DNA of 64,000 bases from Massilia sp. Root351 (GTDB taxonomy: Bacteria > Pseudomonadota > Gammaproteobacteria > Burkholderiales > Burkholderiaceae_D), in contig NZ_LMDJ01000012.1 of the NCBI RefSeq assembly GCF_001425045.1, forward strand, positions 546,141-610,140, in the 5' to 3' direction. Shown here one piece after another: positions 8,108 through 18,687 of the stretch. The translations under genes and the position numbers were made by a program. Position 1 is the stretch's first letter. Each line of letters begins with the position of its first letter. The notes beneath the pieces are model-generated. The model made no database searches and was not told where the DNA came from. It worked only from the letters and a program-made list of their open reading frames with translations.

Positions 8108-9361
8108 TCACGAGCCTGGGCCGGCGCCGGCCAACGGCTTCTTCAGCATGACGGCCAGCACCGCAGCGGCGATGACGTTAGCCGCAGAACATGCGATTAT
8201 CGTCAGCAAGTCGTCGTGCAAAACGTCGTGCAGGAAGCCGGCGCTGCTGGGTCCGGCCAGCGTGCCGATCGCCACGCTTGTGTACAGCACGCCAATCACG
8301 GCGCCAACGTGCTTGGCGCCAAAAAGGTCGGCCACGACCGCCGGCAGCACGGCCACCCAGCCGCCATAGAACAGGCCGAAAACCAGTGCGAACGCTGCCA
8401 GCGCCAGCCAGGTGCCGCTGGCGGCCCAGATCGCAAGCGCTGCCGCCATCCCCAGATGCATGGCGATCAGGAAGCGTTCCCGGCCAACCTTGTCGGCCAT
8501 CCCGCCCAGCAAGAAGCGGCCGGCCGTGCTGCCCACGCCGATGGCTCCCAGCAGCCATGCGGCGGCAGTAGCCGGTACGCCATGCTCGACCGCATAAGGC
8601 AGCAGGTGGACGAACGGGACGAACACGCCCAGCGAGCCGACCAGGCATGCGATGTAGAGCCCGCGAAACGGCCGTGTCCGCATGGCTTCGCGCACGCTCA
8701 GGCCTTCCTGCCGGCGCGGCACTGAACCCGCTGCCGGACGCTGGCCATCCGGATGCAGCCCCCGGGATGCCGGGTCGCCTTCCATGAACCATGCAGCCGC
8801 ACCGCCCAGCACCACCGCCAGCACGCCCAGGACGAGGTAGGCGTTGCGCCATTCGAGCTGAGCGATGAGCCAGGTGGCCAGCGGCGGCAGGACCAGGGTT
8901 CCGACGCCGATGCCGCTGACCGCCAGGCCGGAGGCCAGGCCGCGCCGCTGGACGAACCAGCGCTGCACGGCGCCCAGCGCCGGCACATAGGCGCAGCCCA
9001 CGCCCAGTCCGACGCCCAGTCCGTAGGCCAGGTAGACTTGCATCAGCGTGCTTGCGCGGCCCGCAAGAATCAGGCCCAGGCCCACCAGCGCCATCCCGGC
9101 GGCCGTCAGCACCCTCACACCCCAGCGGTCCGCGAGCGGGCCGGAAATGGGGCCGAGGGCGAAGTACAGGAATCCGGCAAGCGAAAACACCAGCGACACC
9201 GAGCCGCGCGATGCGCCGAACTCGGCCTGGAAGGCGGCGAGAAACGATGCGAAACTGTAGGCGCTGCCGAAGCCGACAAAGGTGACGACGAAGGCGGCGG
9301 CGACCACAATCCAGCCATGAAATATTCCGGAGACGGCCGTGTCTGGCGAACGCATGATCAT
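8108..9361 (-). CDS. MFS transporter
   Basis: A 417-residue major facilitator with 12 predicted membrane helices. The first helix begins at FHGWIVVAAAFVVTFVGFGS. The loop 2-3 motif reads GPLADRWGVRVLTAAG, matching the MFS G-x-x-x-D-R-x-G pattern, and GGMADKVGRERF repeats it in the second half. This GWIVV start is typical of oxalate/formate or monocarboxylate-like MFS permeases. The start overlaps the amidase stop by ATGA (9358-9361), so translation is coupled. The amidase-transporter pairing suggests uptake of an amide, or import/export of its product; the substrate is unknown. Confidence 0.88.
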   Translation of the reverse strand: MIMRSPDTAVSGIFHGWIVVAAAFVVTFVGFGSAYSFASFLAAFQAEFGASRGSVSLVFSLAGFLYFALGPISGPLADRWGVRVLTAAGMALVGLGLILAGRASTLMQVYLAYGLGVGLGVGCAYVPALGAVQRWFVQRRGLASGLAVSGIGVGTLVLPPLATWLIAQLEWRNAYLVLGVLAVVLGGAAAWFMEGDPASRGLHPDGQRPAAGSVPRRQEGLSVREAMRTRPFRGLYIACLVGSLGVFVPFVHLLPYAVEHGVPATAAAWLLGAIGVGSTAGRFLLGGMADKVGRERFLIAMHLGMAAALAIWAASGTWLALAAFALVFGLFYGGWVAVLPAVVADLFGAKHVGAVIGVLYTSVAIGTLAGPSSAGFLHDVLHDDLLTIIACSAANVIAAAVLAVMLKKPLAGAGPGS

Positions 9362-10800
9362 TGTCCTTGCGCCACGGCGGGCGCGCCCGTATCCGGCAGC
9401 GGCGGACGCCGCCGGTGCCAGCCGGTGGCCGACTGGAATGCGATACCTGCGCGCAGCAGCGTCTGTTCGCCGAAATTGGCGGCCACCAGCTGCAAGCCGA
9501 TGGGCAAGCCGTCTTGCGCCATCCCCGCCGGGAAAGTCAGCGCGGGGTGGCCGCTCATATTGAACGGGCAGGTGTAACGCTGCAGAGCGGCTATCAGTTG
9601 CGGCTGCTCGCCCAGCGTTGCCACCGTCGCCAGGCTGAGCGGCGCGAATGGCTGGACCGGCGTCAGCACCAGGTCCACATCTGAAAACAGCGCCTCGACG
9701 CGGCCACGGAAAGCAGCACGCCGCAACAGGATTTTCTGGTAGTCCAGCCCCGGGACGGCGCGTCCCGCGTCGATCACCTGCGACAGTATCGGCCCGTACA
9801 ACTGCTTGTGCGCCGCATAGCCGGCCTCGTGCGCTACCGCCGCCTCGACGGCGCAATTGCTCACCCAGTCGTGCACGATCCGGGTGGCGTCCGGAAACAC
9901 GACCTCCACCAGCGTGGCGCCCAGCGCGCTGAAGGTTTGCGCGGCGGCGGCCAGCGCCCCGCGCGTCTGCGGTTCGACGCCTTCGCTGTTCCAGTGCGGG
10001 TCGATGCCGATGCGCAAGCCTTGCGCGCCAAGCAGTGCGGCGTCCGCAGGAGCGGGCAGCGGCGCCGGAGCGGCCGTGGGGTCGGCGTCGTCGCGGCCCG
10101 CGATGGCGGCCAGGATGGCGCCCGTATCGGCTGCGGTGCGCGCAATCGCGCCGACATGGTCGAGCGAGGCGGCCAGTTCGAATACGCCATGGCGGCTGAC
10201 GCGGCCCCAGCTCGGCTTCAGCCCGGTGACCCCGTTGGCCGCCGAGGGCCAGCGTATCGATCCGCCGGTATCGGACGCGATGGCGCCGTAGCAAAGACCG
10301 GCGGCGACAGCGACTGCGGAGCCGCTGGAAGAAATGCCGGCCCAGTAGTCTTTGTTCCACGGGTTGACCACCGGCGTGACGGACGGATGATAGTCGGAAT
10401 AGGCGCCCTCGGTGAGCTGCGTCTTGCCGAGCAACACGGCACCGGCTTCCTTGAGCCGGCGCACAACGGTTGAGTCCGTGGGTGGAAGAAAGTGCCGGTG
10501 GACAGCGGTCCCCGCAGCGGTCGGCACACCCTCGATCCAGCACAGGTCCTTGACGGCCAGCGGCACGCCATGCAGCGGACCGCGGCGCAGGCCGGCGGCG
10601 ATCTCCCTGTCGGCGGCGTCCGCCTGCGCCAGCGCCGTGTCCGCCAGTACCTGGGCATAAGCATGCAACTGCCCATCAAGCTTGGCTATGCGGCCAAGCT
10701 GTGCTTCGGTCACCGTTCGCGCGCTCAGCTCGCCGGCGGCGATGCGCTCGCCTACAGCGATCAGGTCCCACATTTGATTGTCAGCCGTGTCGTCCACCAT
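9358..10800 (-). CDS. amidase (amidase signature family)
   Basis: A 480-residue amidase signature enzyme. The Ser-cisSer-Lys catalytic set is visible: Lys in PLAVKDL near residue 83, then GISSSGSAVAVAAGL and ASDTGGSIRWPSA near 155-185. It hydrolyses a carboxamide to acid and ammonia. It lacks gatB or gatC neighbours, so it is a catabolic amidase rather than the GatA tRNA subunit. AGAGGA precedes the start. It forms an operon with the MFS gene and diverges from a LysR-type regulator, which probably controls both. Confidence 0.9.
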   Translation of the reverse strand: MVDDTADNQMWDLIAVGERIAAGELSARTVTEAQLGRIAKLDGQLHAYAQVLADTALAQADAADREIAAGLRRGPLHGVPLAVKDLCWIEGVPTAAGTAVHRHFLPPTDSTVVRRLKEAGAVLLGKTQLTEGAYSDYHPSVTPVVNPWNKDYWAGISSSGSAVAVAAGLCYGAIASDTGGSIRWPSAANGVTGLKPSWGRVSRHGVFELAASLDHVGAIARTAADTGAILAAIAGRDDADPTAAPAPLPAPADAALLGAQGLRIGIDPHWNSEGVEPQTRGALAAAAQTFSALGATLVEVVFPDATRIVHDWVSNCAVEAAVAHEAGYAAHKQLYGPILSQVIDAGRAVPGLDYQKILLRRAAFRGRVEALFSDVDLVLTPVQPFAPLSLATVATLGEQPQLIAALQRYTCPFNMSGHPALTFPAGMAQDGLPIGLQLVAANFGEQTLLRAGIAFQSATGWHRRRPPLPDTGAPAVAQGQ

Positions 10801-10842
10801 GTCGTCCTCTTCGCATCGGTTGGGGTTTTTTCATGCGGCAGA

Positions 10843-10856
10843 TATACTTAAGCATA
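10843..10856. promoter_or_regulatory. candidate operator in the amidase/LysR divergent region
   Basis: TATACTTAAGCATA is a near-palindrome around CTTAAG in an AT-rich patch between the divergent amidase and LysR genes. LysR-type regulators commonly bind such dyads. This is a positional guess. Confidence 0.3.
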
Positions 10857-10954
10857 CCGGCTTGGCATCGTTCGGATAGTGATGGATGCTATCGCAGGTG
10901 GATAAGGCCTACAAACGAGAATATTTACGCGGCATACTTTAGTTTTTCTAATCC

Positions 10955-11887
10955 ATGACACAACGCCTTCCGCCTTTGAACGCACTCAAGGCTTTCGACG
11001 CAGCCGCCCGCCACCTGTCCGTGAAATTGGCGGCGGAAGAGTTGTGCGTCACGCCCGGCGCCGTCAGCCAGATGCTCAAGGGCCTGGAGCGCCATCTCGG
11101 CGTGAAGCTGTTTGAGCGGGTGACGCGCGGCATCTACCTGACGGACAGCGGCCGCGACTACCTGCCGCCGATCCGCAATGCGCTGCGCCAGATTGCGGAG
11201 GCGTCGCGCCGGGTCGCGGCCCCGGCCGCCGGAAGCGGCCTGCTGACCGTCAGCGTCACGCCATTCTTCGCTTCCGCGTGGCTGGTGCCCAGGATGAAGT
11301 CATTCCAGGATGCGCATCCCGACATCGACCTGCAGGTCATCGCCAGCAGCACACTGGCGGACTTCTCCCGCGAAGCAATCGACGTCAGCGTGCGGCATGG
11401 CCTGGGACGCTATGCCGGGCTGCGCAGCGACCGGGTGGTGGCCGTTGAAATGGTTGCCGTCGCAGCGCCGTCGCTGCTTGCGGGCCGGGGCCTGCCTGCC
11501 GCCGCTGCGGACCTGGTGGACTGGCCGAAGGTGCATGACGCCGAGCGCAAGGCGTGGGCAGCCTGGTATGCAGCCAATGCAGTGCACGACAGCAAGCCGC
11601 CGCGCGGGCCGTCGTTCAATGACACGGGGCTGTTGCTGGACGCGATACAAGCCGGCCAGGGCGCCGGCCTGCTGCCGGCCGCCATGATCACCAGCCAGCT
11701 TGCCGACGGCACGCTGCTCCAGTTGCTCGAGGCCCGCCAGGTCGAGGAGTTCGCGTATTACCTGGTCTGCCCCGAGGCCACGCAGAGCCAGCCCAAGATC
11801 GCAGCGTTCCGCGCATGGATGCTGCAGTCGGCCGGCGATGACCGCCCTGCAGAAATGAAAACACCCTATAAGTTCGGGAACTTATAG
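10955..11887 (+). CDS. LysR-type transcriptional regulator, GcvA-like
   Basis: A 310-residue regulator with an N-terminal winged helix-turn-helix (LPPLNALKAFDAAARHLSVK and AEELCVTPGAVSQMLKGLE), followed by a LysR substrate-binding domain from about residue 95. The start wording PPLNALKAFDAAAR is the GcvA/AmpR-type subfamily. It diverges from the amidase-MFS operon, its likely target. The last codons (T-P-Y-K-F-G-N-L-stop) lie in a perfect inverted repeat that also acts as the ilv operon terminator on the other strand. Confidence 0.9.
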   Translation: MTQRLPPLNALKAFDAAARHLSVKLAAEELCVTPGAVSQMLKGLERHLGVKLFERVTRGIYLTDSGRDYLPPIRNALRQIAEASRRVAAPAAGSGLLTVSVTPFFASAWLVPRMKSFQDAHPDIDLQVIASSTLADFSREAIDVSVRHGLGRYAGLRSDRVVAVEMVAVAAPSLLAGRGLPAAAADLVDWPKVHDAERKAWAAWYAANAVHDSKPPRGPSFNDTGLLLDAIQAGQGAGLLPAAMITSQLADGTLLQLLEARQVEEFAYYLVCPEATQSQPKIAAFRAWMLQSAGDDRPAEMKTPYKFGNL

Positions 11888-11891
11888 GGTG
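11852..11891 (-). terminator. intrinsic terminator of the ilvBNC operon
   Basis: A perfect 14-bp inverted repeat (CACCCTATAAGTTC at 11862-11875 and its complement at 11878-11891, 2-nt centre) is followed on the minus strand by TTTTCATTTC. It sits about 40 nt after the ilvC stop codon. The same DNA encodes the last residues and stop of the rightward LysR gene. Confidence 0.75.
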
Positions 11892-11902
11892 CATGAACCA
11901 AG

Positions 11903-11928
11903 GCGCCGGATGCCCGGCGCTTTGCTTG

Positions 11929-11930
<2 letters not shown>
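11903..11930 (+). terminator. candidate terminator of the LysR gene
   Basis: A GC-rich hairpin GCGCCGG (11903-11909) and CCGGCGC (11914-11920) is followed on the plus strand by TTTGCTTGTT, 15 nt after the LysR stop codon. The tail reaches the ilvC stop codon. The U tract is interrupted, so termination may be modest. Confidence 0.5.
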
Positions 11931-12999
<1,069 letters not shown>

Positions 13000-13490
13000 T
13001 TAAACCTTGAGGATGCGCTCGCCGCGTCCGATGCCCGAGCCGCCGGTACGGACGGTCTCCAGGATCGAGGTGCGGTCGATCGAATCGATGAAGGCGTCCA
13101 GCTTGCTCTTGGCGCCCGTCAGCTCGATGGTGTAAGTCTTTTCGGTGACGTCGATGATGCGGCCGCGGAAGATGTCGGCGGTGCGCTTCATTTCCTCGCG
13201 CTCCTTGCCCACCGCCCGCACCTTGATCAGCATCAGCTCGCGCTCGATGTGCTGGCCTTCGGTCAGGTCGACCACCTTGACCACTTCAATCAGGCGATTG
13301 AGGTGCTTGGTGATCTGCTCGATGATGTCGTCCGAGCCGGTGGTGACGATGGTCATGCGCGACAGGGTCGCGTCTTCGGTCGGCGCCACGGTCAGCGTTT
13401 CGATGTTGTAGCCGCGGGCCGAGAACAGGCCCACCACGCGGGACAGCGCACCGGCTTCGTTTTCCAGCAATACAGAAATAATATGTCGCA

Positions 13491-13491
<1 letters not shown>
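13000..13491 (-). CDS. ilvN: acetolactate synthase small (regulatory) subunit
   Basis: A 163-residue regulatory subunit. An N-terminal ACT domain (MRHIISVLLENEAGALSRVVGLFSARG, written here in part) binds valine for feedback inhibition, and the second half is the ALS_ss_C domain. The start ATG at 13491 shares its A with the ilvB stop codon (TAATG), so the two subunits are translationally coupled. An upstream in-frame ATG at 13554 would lie inside ilvB and is rejected. A 48-54 bp gap separates it from ilvC. Confidence 0.97.
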
Positions 13492-15215
<1,724 letters not shown>

Positions 15216-15696
15216 GAAACATTCCTTTCAAGGTCCATAGGAGATTGATCGGATGCTCTTTCCTGGCGAAGCTATGCAATGCGTGGCAGTTCTCCTGGCG
15301 TCCCTTCTTTCTGCGGTCACGTCACTTATTCGCGTACCCATAGATACGGTGCAAAGTGGCGCTAAACGCAACTCGTTTGGCCGGAGTGTCTGCCGCGGTT
15401 GTGCATACCTCTCGCGCTTGTGGCGCGGGTTAGAGCAAACTGCTGACAAATGAAAGCGGGAGTTACCAATGGCAGCGTTGTGTGCTGCCGGGTAAAACCA
15501 ATGGCTTCGTGGTGTGCAAAGCGATCTATACGTTACTGCGCCGCACCAAATTGGTCAAGCAAAATTGTGAGCAACATTCAAAATGATTGCCGTTCTGGTG
15601 CATTTTCATGTTGGAAAGCTGTAAAAACATGCGGAAAGGCCCGTTTTTTGCTAGGATGCAGCCTGTTCATCTCCCCCGCAGTACGCTCCCCGACGC
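15216..15696. other. divergent intergenic region between ilvB and the sigma factor gene
   Basis: About 480 bp that should hold the ilv promoter/leader (leftward) and the sigma-factor promoter (rightward). Reading both strands gives only short Arg/Pro-rich peptides. I see no leader peptide rich in Ile, Leu or Val codons and no attenuator hairpin with a U tract in front of ilvB. The right part (15540-15660) is clearly AT-richer than the flanks; TAGGAT at 15652-15657 is a weak -10 candidate without a good -35. Confidence 0.5.
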
Positions 15697-16269
15697 ATGG
15701 CAACAGACAAAGAATTATCGGACTTCCTCGAGAACGTCGAGCGGCGCGCCTTCAAACAAGCCGTCTACGCGGTACGCAAGGACGAAAGCGCCCTGGACAT
15801 CGTGCAGGACGCGATGATCAAGCTGGCCGAAAAATACGGCGACAAGCCGGCCGCCGAGCTGCCGATGCTGTTCCAGCGCATCCTGCAGACCACCATCCTC
15901 GACTACTTCCGCCGCGAAAAGGTGCGCAACACCTGGGTCAGCCTGTTCTCCGGCATGGGCTCCTCCTCCGGCGCCGAGCATGACGACTTTGATATACTGG
16001 AATCGTACGAGGCCGAGCAGGGCTCCCAGGCCGCCGAGTCCAGCGCCGACAAGGTCGAGCGCATGCAAACCCTCAGCGCCATCGATGACGAAGTACAAAA
16101 GCTTCCAGCGCGTCAACGGGAAGCCTTCCTTATGCGTTACTTACATGATCTGGACGTGGCCGAAACGGCCGAAGCGATGGGATGTTCCGAAGGGAGCGTG
16201 AAAACACATTGCTCAAGAGCAACTCACACTCTCGCCGAAGCGCTCAAAGCCAAGGGAATTAAACTATGA
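15697..16269 (+). CDS. RNA polymerase sigma factor, ECF-type
   Basis: A 190-residue sigma-70-family protein. Region 2 spans about residues 18-85 (LDIVQDAMIKLAEKY, then LQTTILDYFRREKVR), and region 4 about 130-180 (LPARQREAFLMRYLHDLDVAETAEAMGCSEGSVKTHCSRA). An acidic linker with a Ser/Gly stretch lies between. It is first in an operon with DUF3619, DUF3106 and RDD proteins, a grouping common in Burkholderiales. DUF3619 starts inside its stop (ATGA overlap). The membrane-anchored DUF3619 neighbour may act as its anti-sigma factor, which is inference. Confidence 0.9.
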   Translation: MATDKELSDFLENVERRAFKQAVYAVRKDESALDIVQDAMIKLAEKYGDKPAAELPMLFQRILQTTILDYFRREKVRNTWVSLFSGMGSSSGAEHDDFDILESYEAEQGSQAAESSADKVERMQTLSAIDDEVQKLPARQREAFLMRYLHDLDVAETAEAMGCSEGSVKTHCSRATHTLAEALKAKGIKL

Positions 16270-16667
16270 ATACCGACGACCTCAACTTTGCCTATCGGGT
16301 GCGCCACGCACTCAATGAGAAGCTGGACGACCTGCCGGCTTCGACCACCGATCGCCTGGCCGCCGCCCGCAAGGCCGCCATGGCCCGTAAAAAGGCGCAC
16401 GTGCCGGTGCGCGTGACGCAAGCCGAACTGGCCACCTCCGGCGCCGGCGGCTTCTTCAGCAACCCGTTCAGCTGGCTGGGCCGCATGCGCGTTGCCGTGC
16501 CCATGCTGATCCTGGTGGCCGGCATGGTCGGCGTGTACCAGTACGAAGAGCAGCAGCGCATCGCCGAACTGGCCGAGCTGGACGCGGCCGTGCTGTCGGA
16601 CGAACTGCCGCTGTCGGCCTACCTTGACCATGGCTTCAACGCCTATCTTGAGAATCGCGAGCAATAA
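16266..16667 (+). CDS. DUF3619 family single-span membrane protein
   Basis: A 133-residue protein. The N-terminal 70 residues are cytosolic and charged (FAYRVRHALNEKLDDLPAST, then an Arg/Lys-rich run), followed by one membrane helix at about 78-95 (VAVPMLILVAGMVGVYQY) and a short acidic periplasmic tail (LSDELPLSAYLDHGF). The layout resembles small anti-sigma factors, and the gene overlaps the sigma gene by ATGA (16266-16269). The anti-sigma role is inferred from context only. Confidence 0.85.
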   Translation: MNTDDLNFAYRVRHALNEKLDDLPASTTDRLAAARKAAMARKKAHVPVRVTQAELATSGAGGFFSNPFSWLGRMRVAVPMLILVAGMVGVYQYEEQQRIAELAELDAAVLSDELPLSAYLDHGFNAYLENREQ

Positions 16668-16669
16668 GG

Positions 16670-17476
16670 ATGGCGCGTATCAGCTGGACTACGCTGTACC
16701 AGTACAAGGGTGAACTCGTCAGCGTGGCGATATTGGTCTGGGCCGCCGTGGCCTCCGCGCAGAGCGGCCCTGCTCCTGCCGCGGCGCCTGTCGCAGCCCC
16801 GCCCGGCAAGCACGCCGTCGCGCCCATCGCCCTGGAAAAGCCGCTGTGGAAAGACCTCACGCCCGCGCAGCAGCGCGCGCTGGAGCCGCTGTCGGCCGAG
16901 TGGAACAAACTGGAAGGCCTACGCAAGCAGAAATGGCTGGAAATCGCCAACCGCTTCGCCTCGATGAAGCCGGACGAGCAACAGCGCGTGCACGAACGCA
17001 TGCGCGACTGGCTGCGCCTGACGCCCGACCAGCGCCGCCAGGTGCGCGAGAACTTCGCCCGCACGCAGAAGATCACCCCGGGCCAGAAATCGGCCCAGTG
17101 GGAGCAGTACCAGCAGCTGCCGGAAGAGCAAAAGAAACAGCTGGCCGACAAGGCGCCCAAGAAACAGGTCGCCAATCCGCCCACGCCGACCCAGAGCAAA
17201 GCGCCGGTCGTGGCGCCGATCAAGGCCAAGCCGCCGGGCGCGGCATTGGTTCCGGGTACACCGGGCGCCGCCCCTGGCGCCACCGTGCCAGGCAGCGCCG
17301 GCAATGCCGGCAGCCCGGCAGCCGGCCTCGCGGCAGGCGGCAGCGCCGCGCAGATGCCCGGCGCATCCAACGTCGTGCCGGGCTCCATCCCGCCAGCCGC
17401 AGCGCCCGCCGCCGTCCCGGCAGCAGCCAGCGGCACCGCCCTGAACAGCCAGCCCGCATCCGCCAATGTCAAATAG
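16670..17476 (+). CDS. DUF3106 domain exported protein
   Basis: A 268-residue protein with an N-terminal hydrophobic signal (about residues 15-32, ending ASAQS), a DUF3106 core at about 50-160 made of charged helices (LTPAQQRALEPLSAEWNKLE, MRDWLRLTPDQRRQVRENF), and a long Pro/Ala/Gly-rich low-complexity tail from about 165. The LTPxQRxxVR style is periplasmic heavy-metal-sensor-like (CpxP/ZraP-like helices), but family function is unknown. It follows DUF3619 by 2 bp and overlaps the RDD gene by 11 bp. Confidence 0.85.
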   Translation: MARISWTTLYQYKGELVSVAILVWAAVASAQSGPAPAAAPVAAPPGKHAVAPIALEKPLWKDLTPAQQRALEPLSAEWNKLEGLRKQKWLEIANRFASMKPDEQQRVHERMRDWLRLTPDQRRQVRENFARTQKITPGQKSAQWEQYQQLPEEQKKQLADKAPKKQVANPPTPTQSKAPVVAPIKAKPPGAALVPGTPGAAPGATVPGSAGNAGSPAAGLAAGGSAAQMPGASNVVPGSIPPAAAPAAVPAAASGTALNSQPASANVK

Positions 17477-17999
17477 CGCCCTGCTCGACCAGCCCGCACC
17501 GACCGTCAAACGCCGCCTGATCTCCATGGTGTACGAGCTGCTGCTGGCGTTCGCGGCGCTGTTCCTGCCCTTCCTGATCTTTGAAATCGCCTCCGGCGCG
17601 TCGCACACGCAGACGGCCGAGCACATGCGCCAGATGCTGGCCTTCCTGGTGCTGGGCGCCTACTTTATCCACCAATGGGTGCGCCAAGGCCAGACCCTGG
17701 CCATGCGCACCTGGCGCATCAAGGTGGTGCTGCCGGGCCACGCCCACGTGCCGCCCAAGATCGCCGCGCTGCGCTATTTGCTGAGCTGGGGCTGGGTGCT
17801 GCCCGCGCTGCTGGTGAACTATGCCTTCAGCCTGAACCGCTGGCAAGCGCTGAACGCGATCGGCGTCGGCATCCTCGCCTGGTCGCTGACGGCCTTCCTC
17901 AGCAAGGACCGCCAGTTCCTGCACGACCGCCTCGCCGGCACCCGCCTGGTGCAGCTGCCTAAACCCGAGAAGAAAGCGGTTAGCGCTCAAGCAAGCTGA
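17466..17999 (+). CDS. RDD family membrane protein
   Basis: A 177-residue RDD protein. The family Arg-Asp-Asp pattern is spread: Arg in KRRLISMVYE near residue 15, and the Asp pair in FLHDRLAGTRLV near residue 155. Four hydrophobic segments are visible (about 20-40, 58-75, 100-118, 130-145). RDD proteins are inner-membrane proteins, some implicated in ion transport. Last gene of the sigma-DUF3619-DUF3106-RDD operon, overlapping DUF3106. Confidence 0.9.
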   Translation: MSNSALLDQPAPTVKRRLISMVYELLLAFAALFLPFLIFEIASGASHTQTAEHMRQMLAFLVLGAYFIHQWVRQGQTLAMRTWRIKVVLPGHAHVPPKIAALRYLLSWGWVLPALLVNYAFSLNRWQALNAIGVGILAWSLTAFLSKDRQFLHDRLAGTRLVQLPKPEKKAVSAQAS

Positions 18000-18048
18000 C
18001 AAACATCGCTGCCCCTGTGCAGCCAGTTAGTCATCAGAACGAAATACC

Positions 18049-18645
18049 ATGCCCGTCGATGTCATTACGAATGAGTACGCTATCGGAACACTGAACGATG
18101 GCGACGGGGTGCTTCATACCCAATATATCGGGACCTGCACCGCGCTCGTTGGACGCGATGCCGTAAGCGGCACAGTTTTTCTCTGCCACCTGAACACCCC
18201 TCGCAGTATCCTTGCCCTGCCTGAACTTGTGGTCCAGCTGCGCGCGATGGGCCTGGATCTGTCCAACTTTCAGCTTTACAAACTCGGCGGCATCCATCCC
18301 ATGTATATGTGGCTAGGGTCGCTGCCAATGGCCGTGCTTGGCTGGCTTTGGGCACATGAACCTGGCTTCGCCGCGATCTGCGCGCTGCTGCCTTTTCTCT
18401 TTGCCCTGACTCGCCTTAGCCTGCGATATCAGTTGTGGCGTACGGGTGCATTCACACATCGTCCGCGCTCACTAGGATATTGCAGGAAAAGGCTCGGCTT
18501 GGGCAGGACCAGGGTGACGGTAGTGGCTTCGCGAAAAGACCTGGCGCCAAGAGTCGAGTCCTACGCGGACGATCCACGAGACGATGAATTCGCCACCTGG
18601 ACTTACAAGTGGACCAAAATGCGCAAGGCGGCAAACTCCGCCTGA
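18049..18645 (+). CDS. CheD-like domain membrane protein (unknown function)
   Basis: A 198-residue protein without a family I can name by overall identity. The first 85 residues resemble CheD: Thr24, Cys30 and His47 (TQYIGTC, then VFLCHL) keep the exact Thr(-6)/Cys/His(+17) spacing of the CheD glutamine-deamidase triad, followed by a helix (LPELVVQLRAMGLDLSN) and a KLGG turn like CheD's K-x-x-GGA. Residues about 88-125 form two hydrophobic segments, so unlike CheD it is membrane anchored, with a basic C-terminal tail. Two 60-bp blocks I counted at its start are 52 and 57 percent GC, below the neighbours, suggesting transfer. It is a single gene with a weak ribosome site. Confidence 0.6.
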   Translation: MPVDVITNEYAIGTLNDGDGVLHTQYIGTCTALVGRDAVSGTVFLCHLNTPRSILALPELVVQLRAMGLDLSNFQLYKLGGIHPMYMWLGSLPMAVLGWLWAHEPGFAAICALLPFLFALTRLSLRYQLWRTGAFTHRPRSLGYCRKRLGLGRTRVTVVASRKDLAPRVESYADDPRDDEFATWTYKWTKMRKAANSA

Positions 18646-18687
18646 TCTTGAAAGTGCTGTGTGCGGCCGTTGCAGGCCGCCCCCGGT

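Noticed and set aside
9362-10543. Long 811-codon minus frame spanning amidase and MFS regions as a fusion protein
   Set aside because: Its first 390 codons are the amidase shadow frame, rich in Arg, Ala and Gly; the real MFS start is ATG 9361.
15228-15449. 73-codon minus ORF upstream of ilvB as a leader peptide
   Set aside because: Composition is Arg/Thr/Pro-rich with no run of Ile, Leu or Val codons and no attenuator hairpin, so it does not look like an ilv leader.
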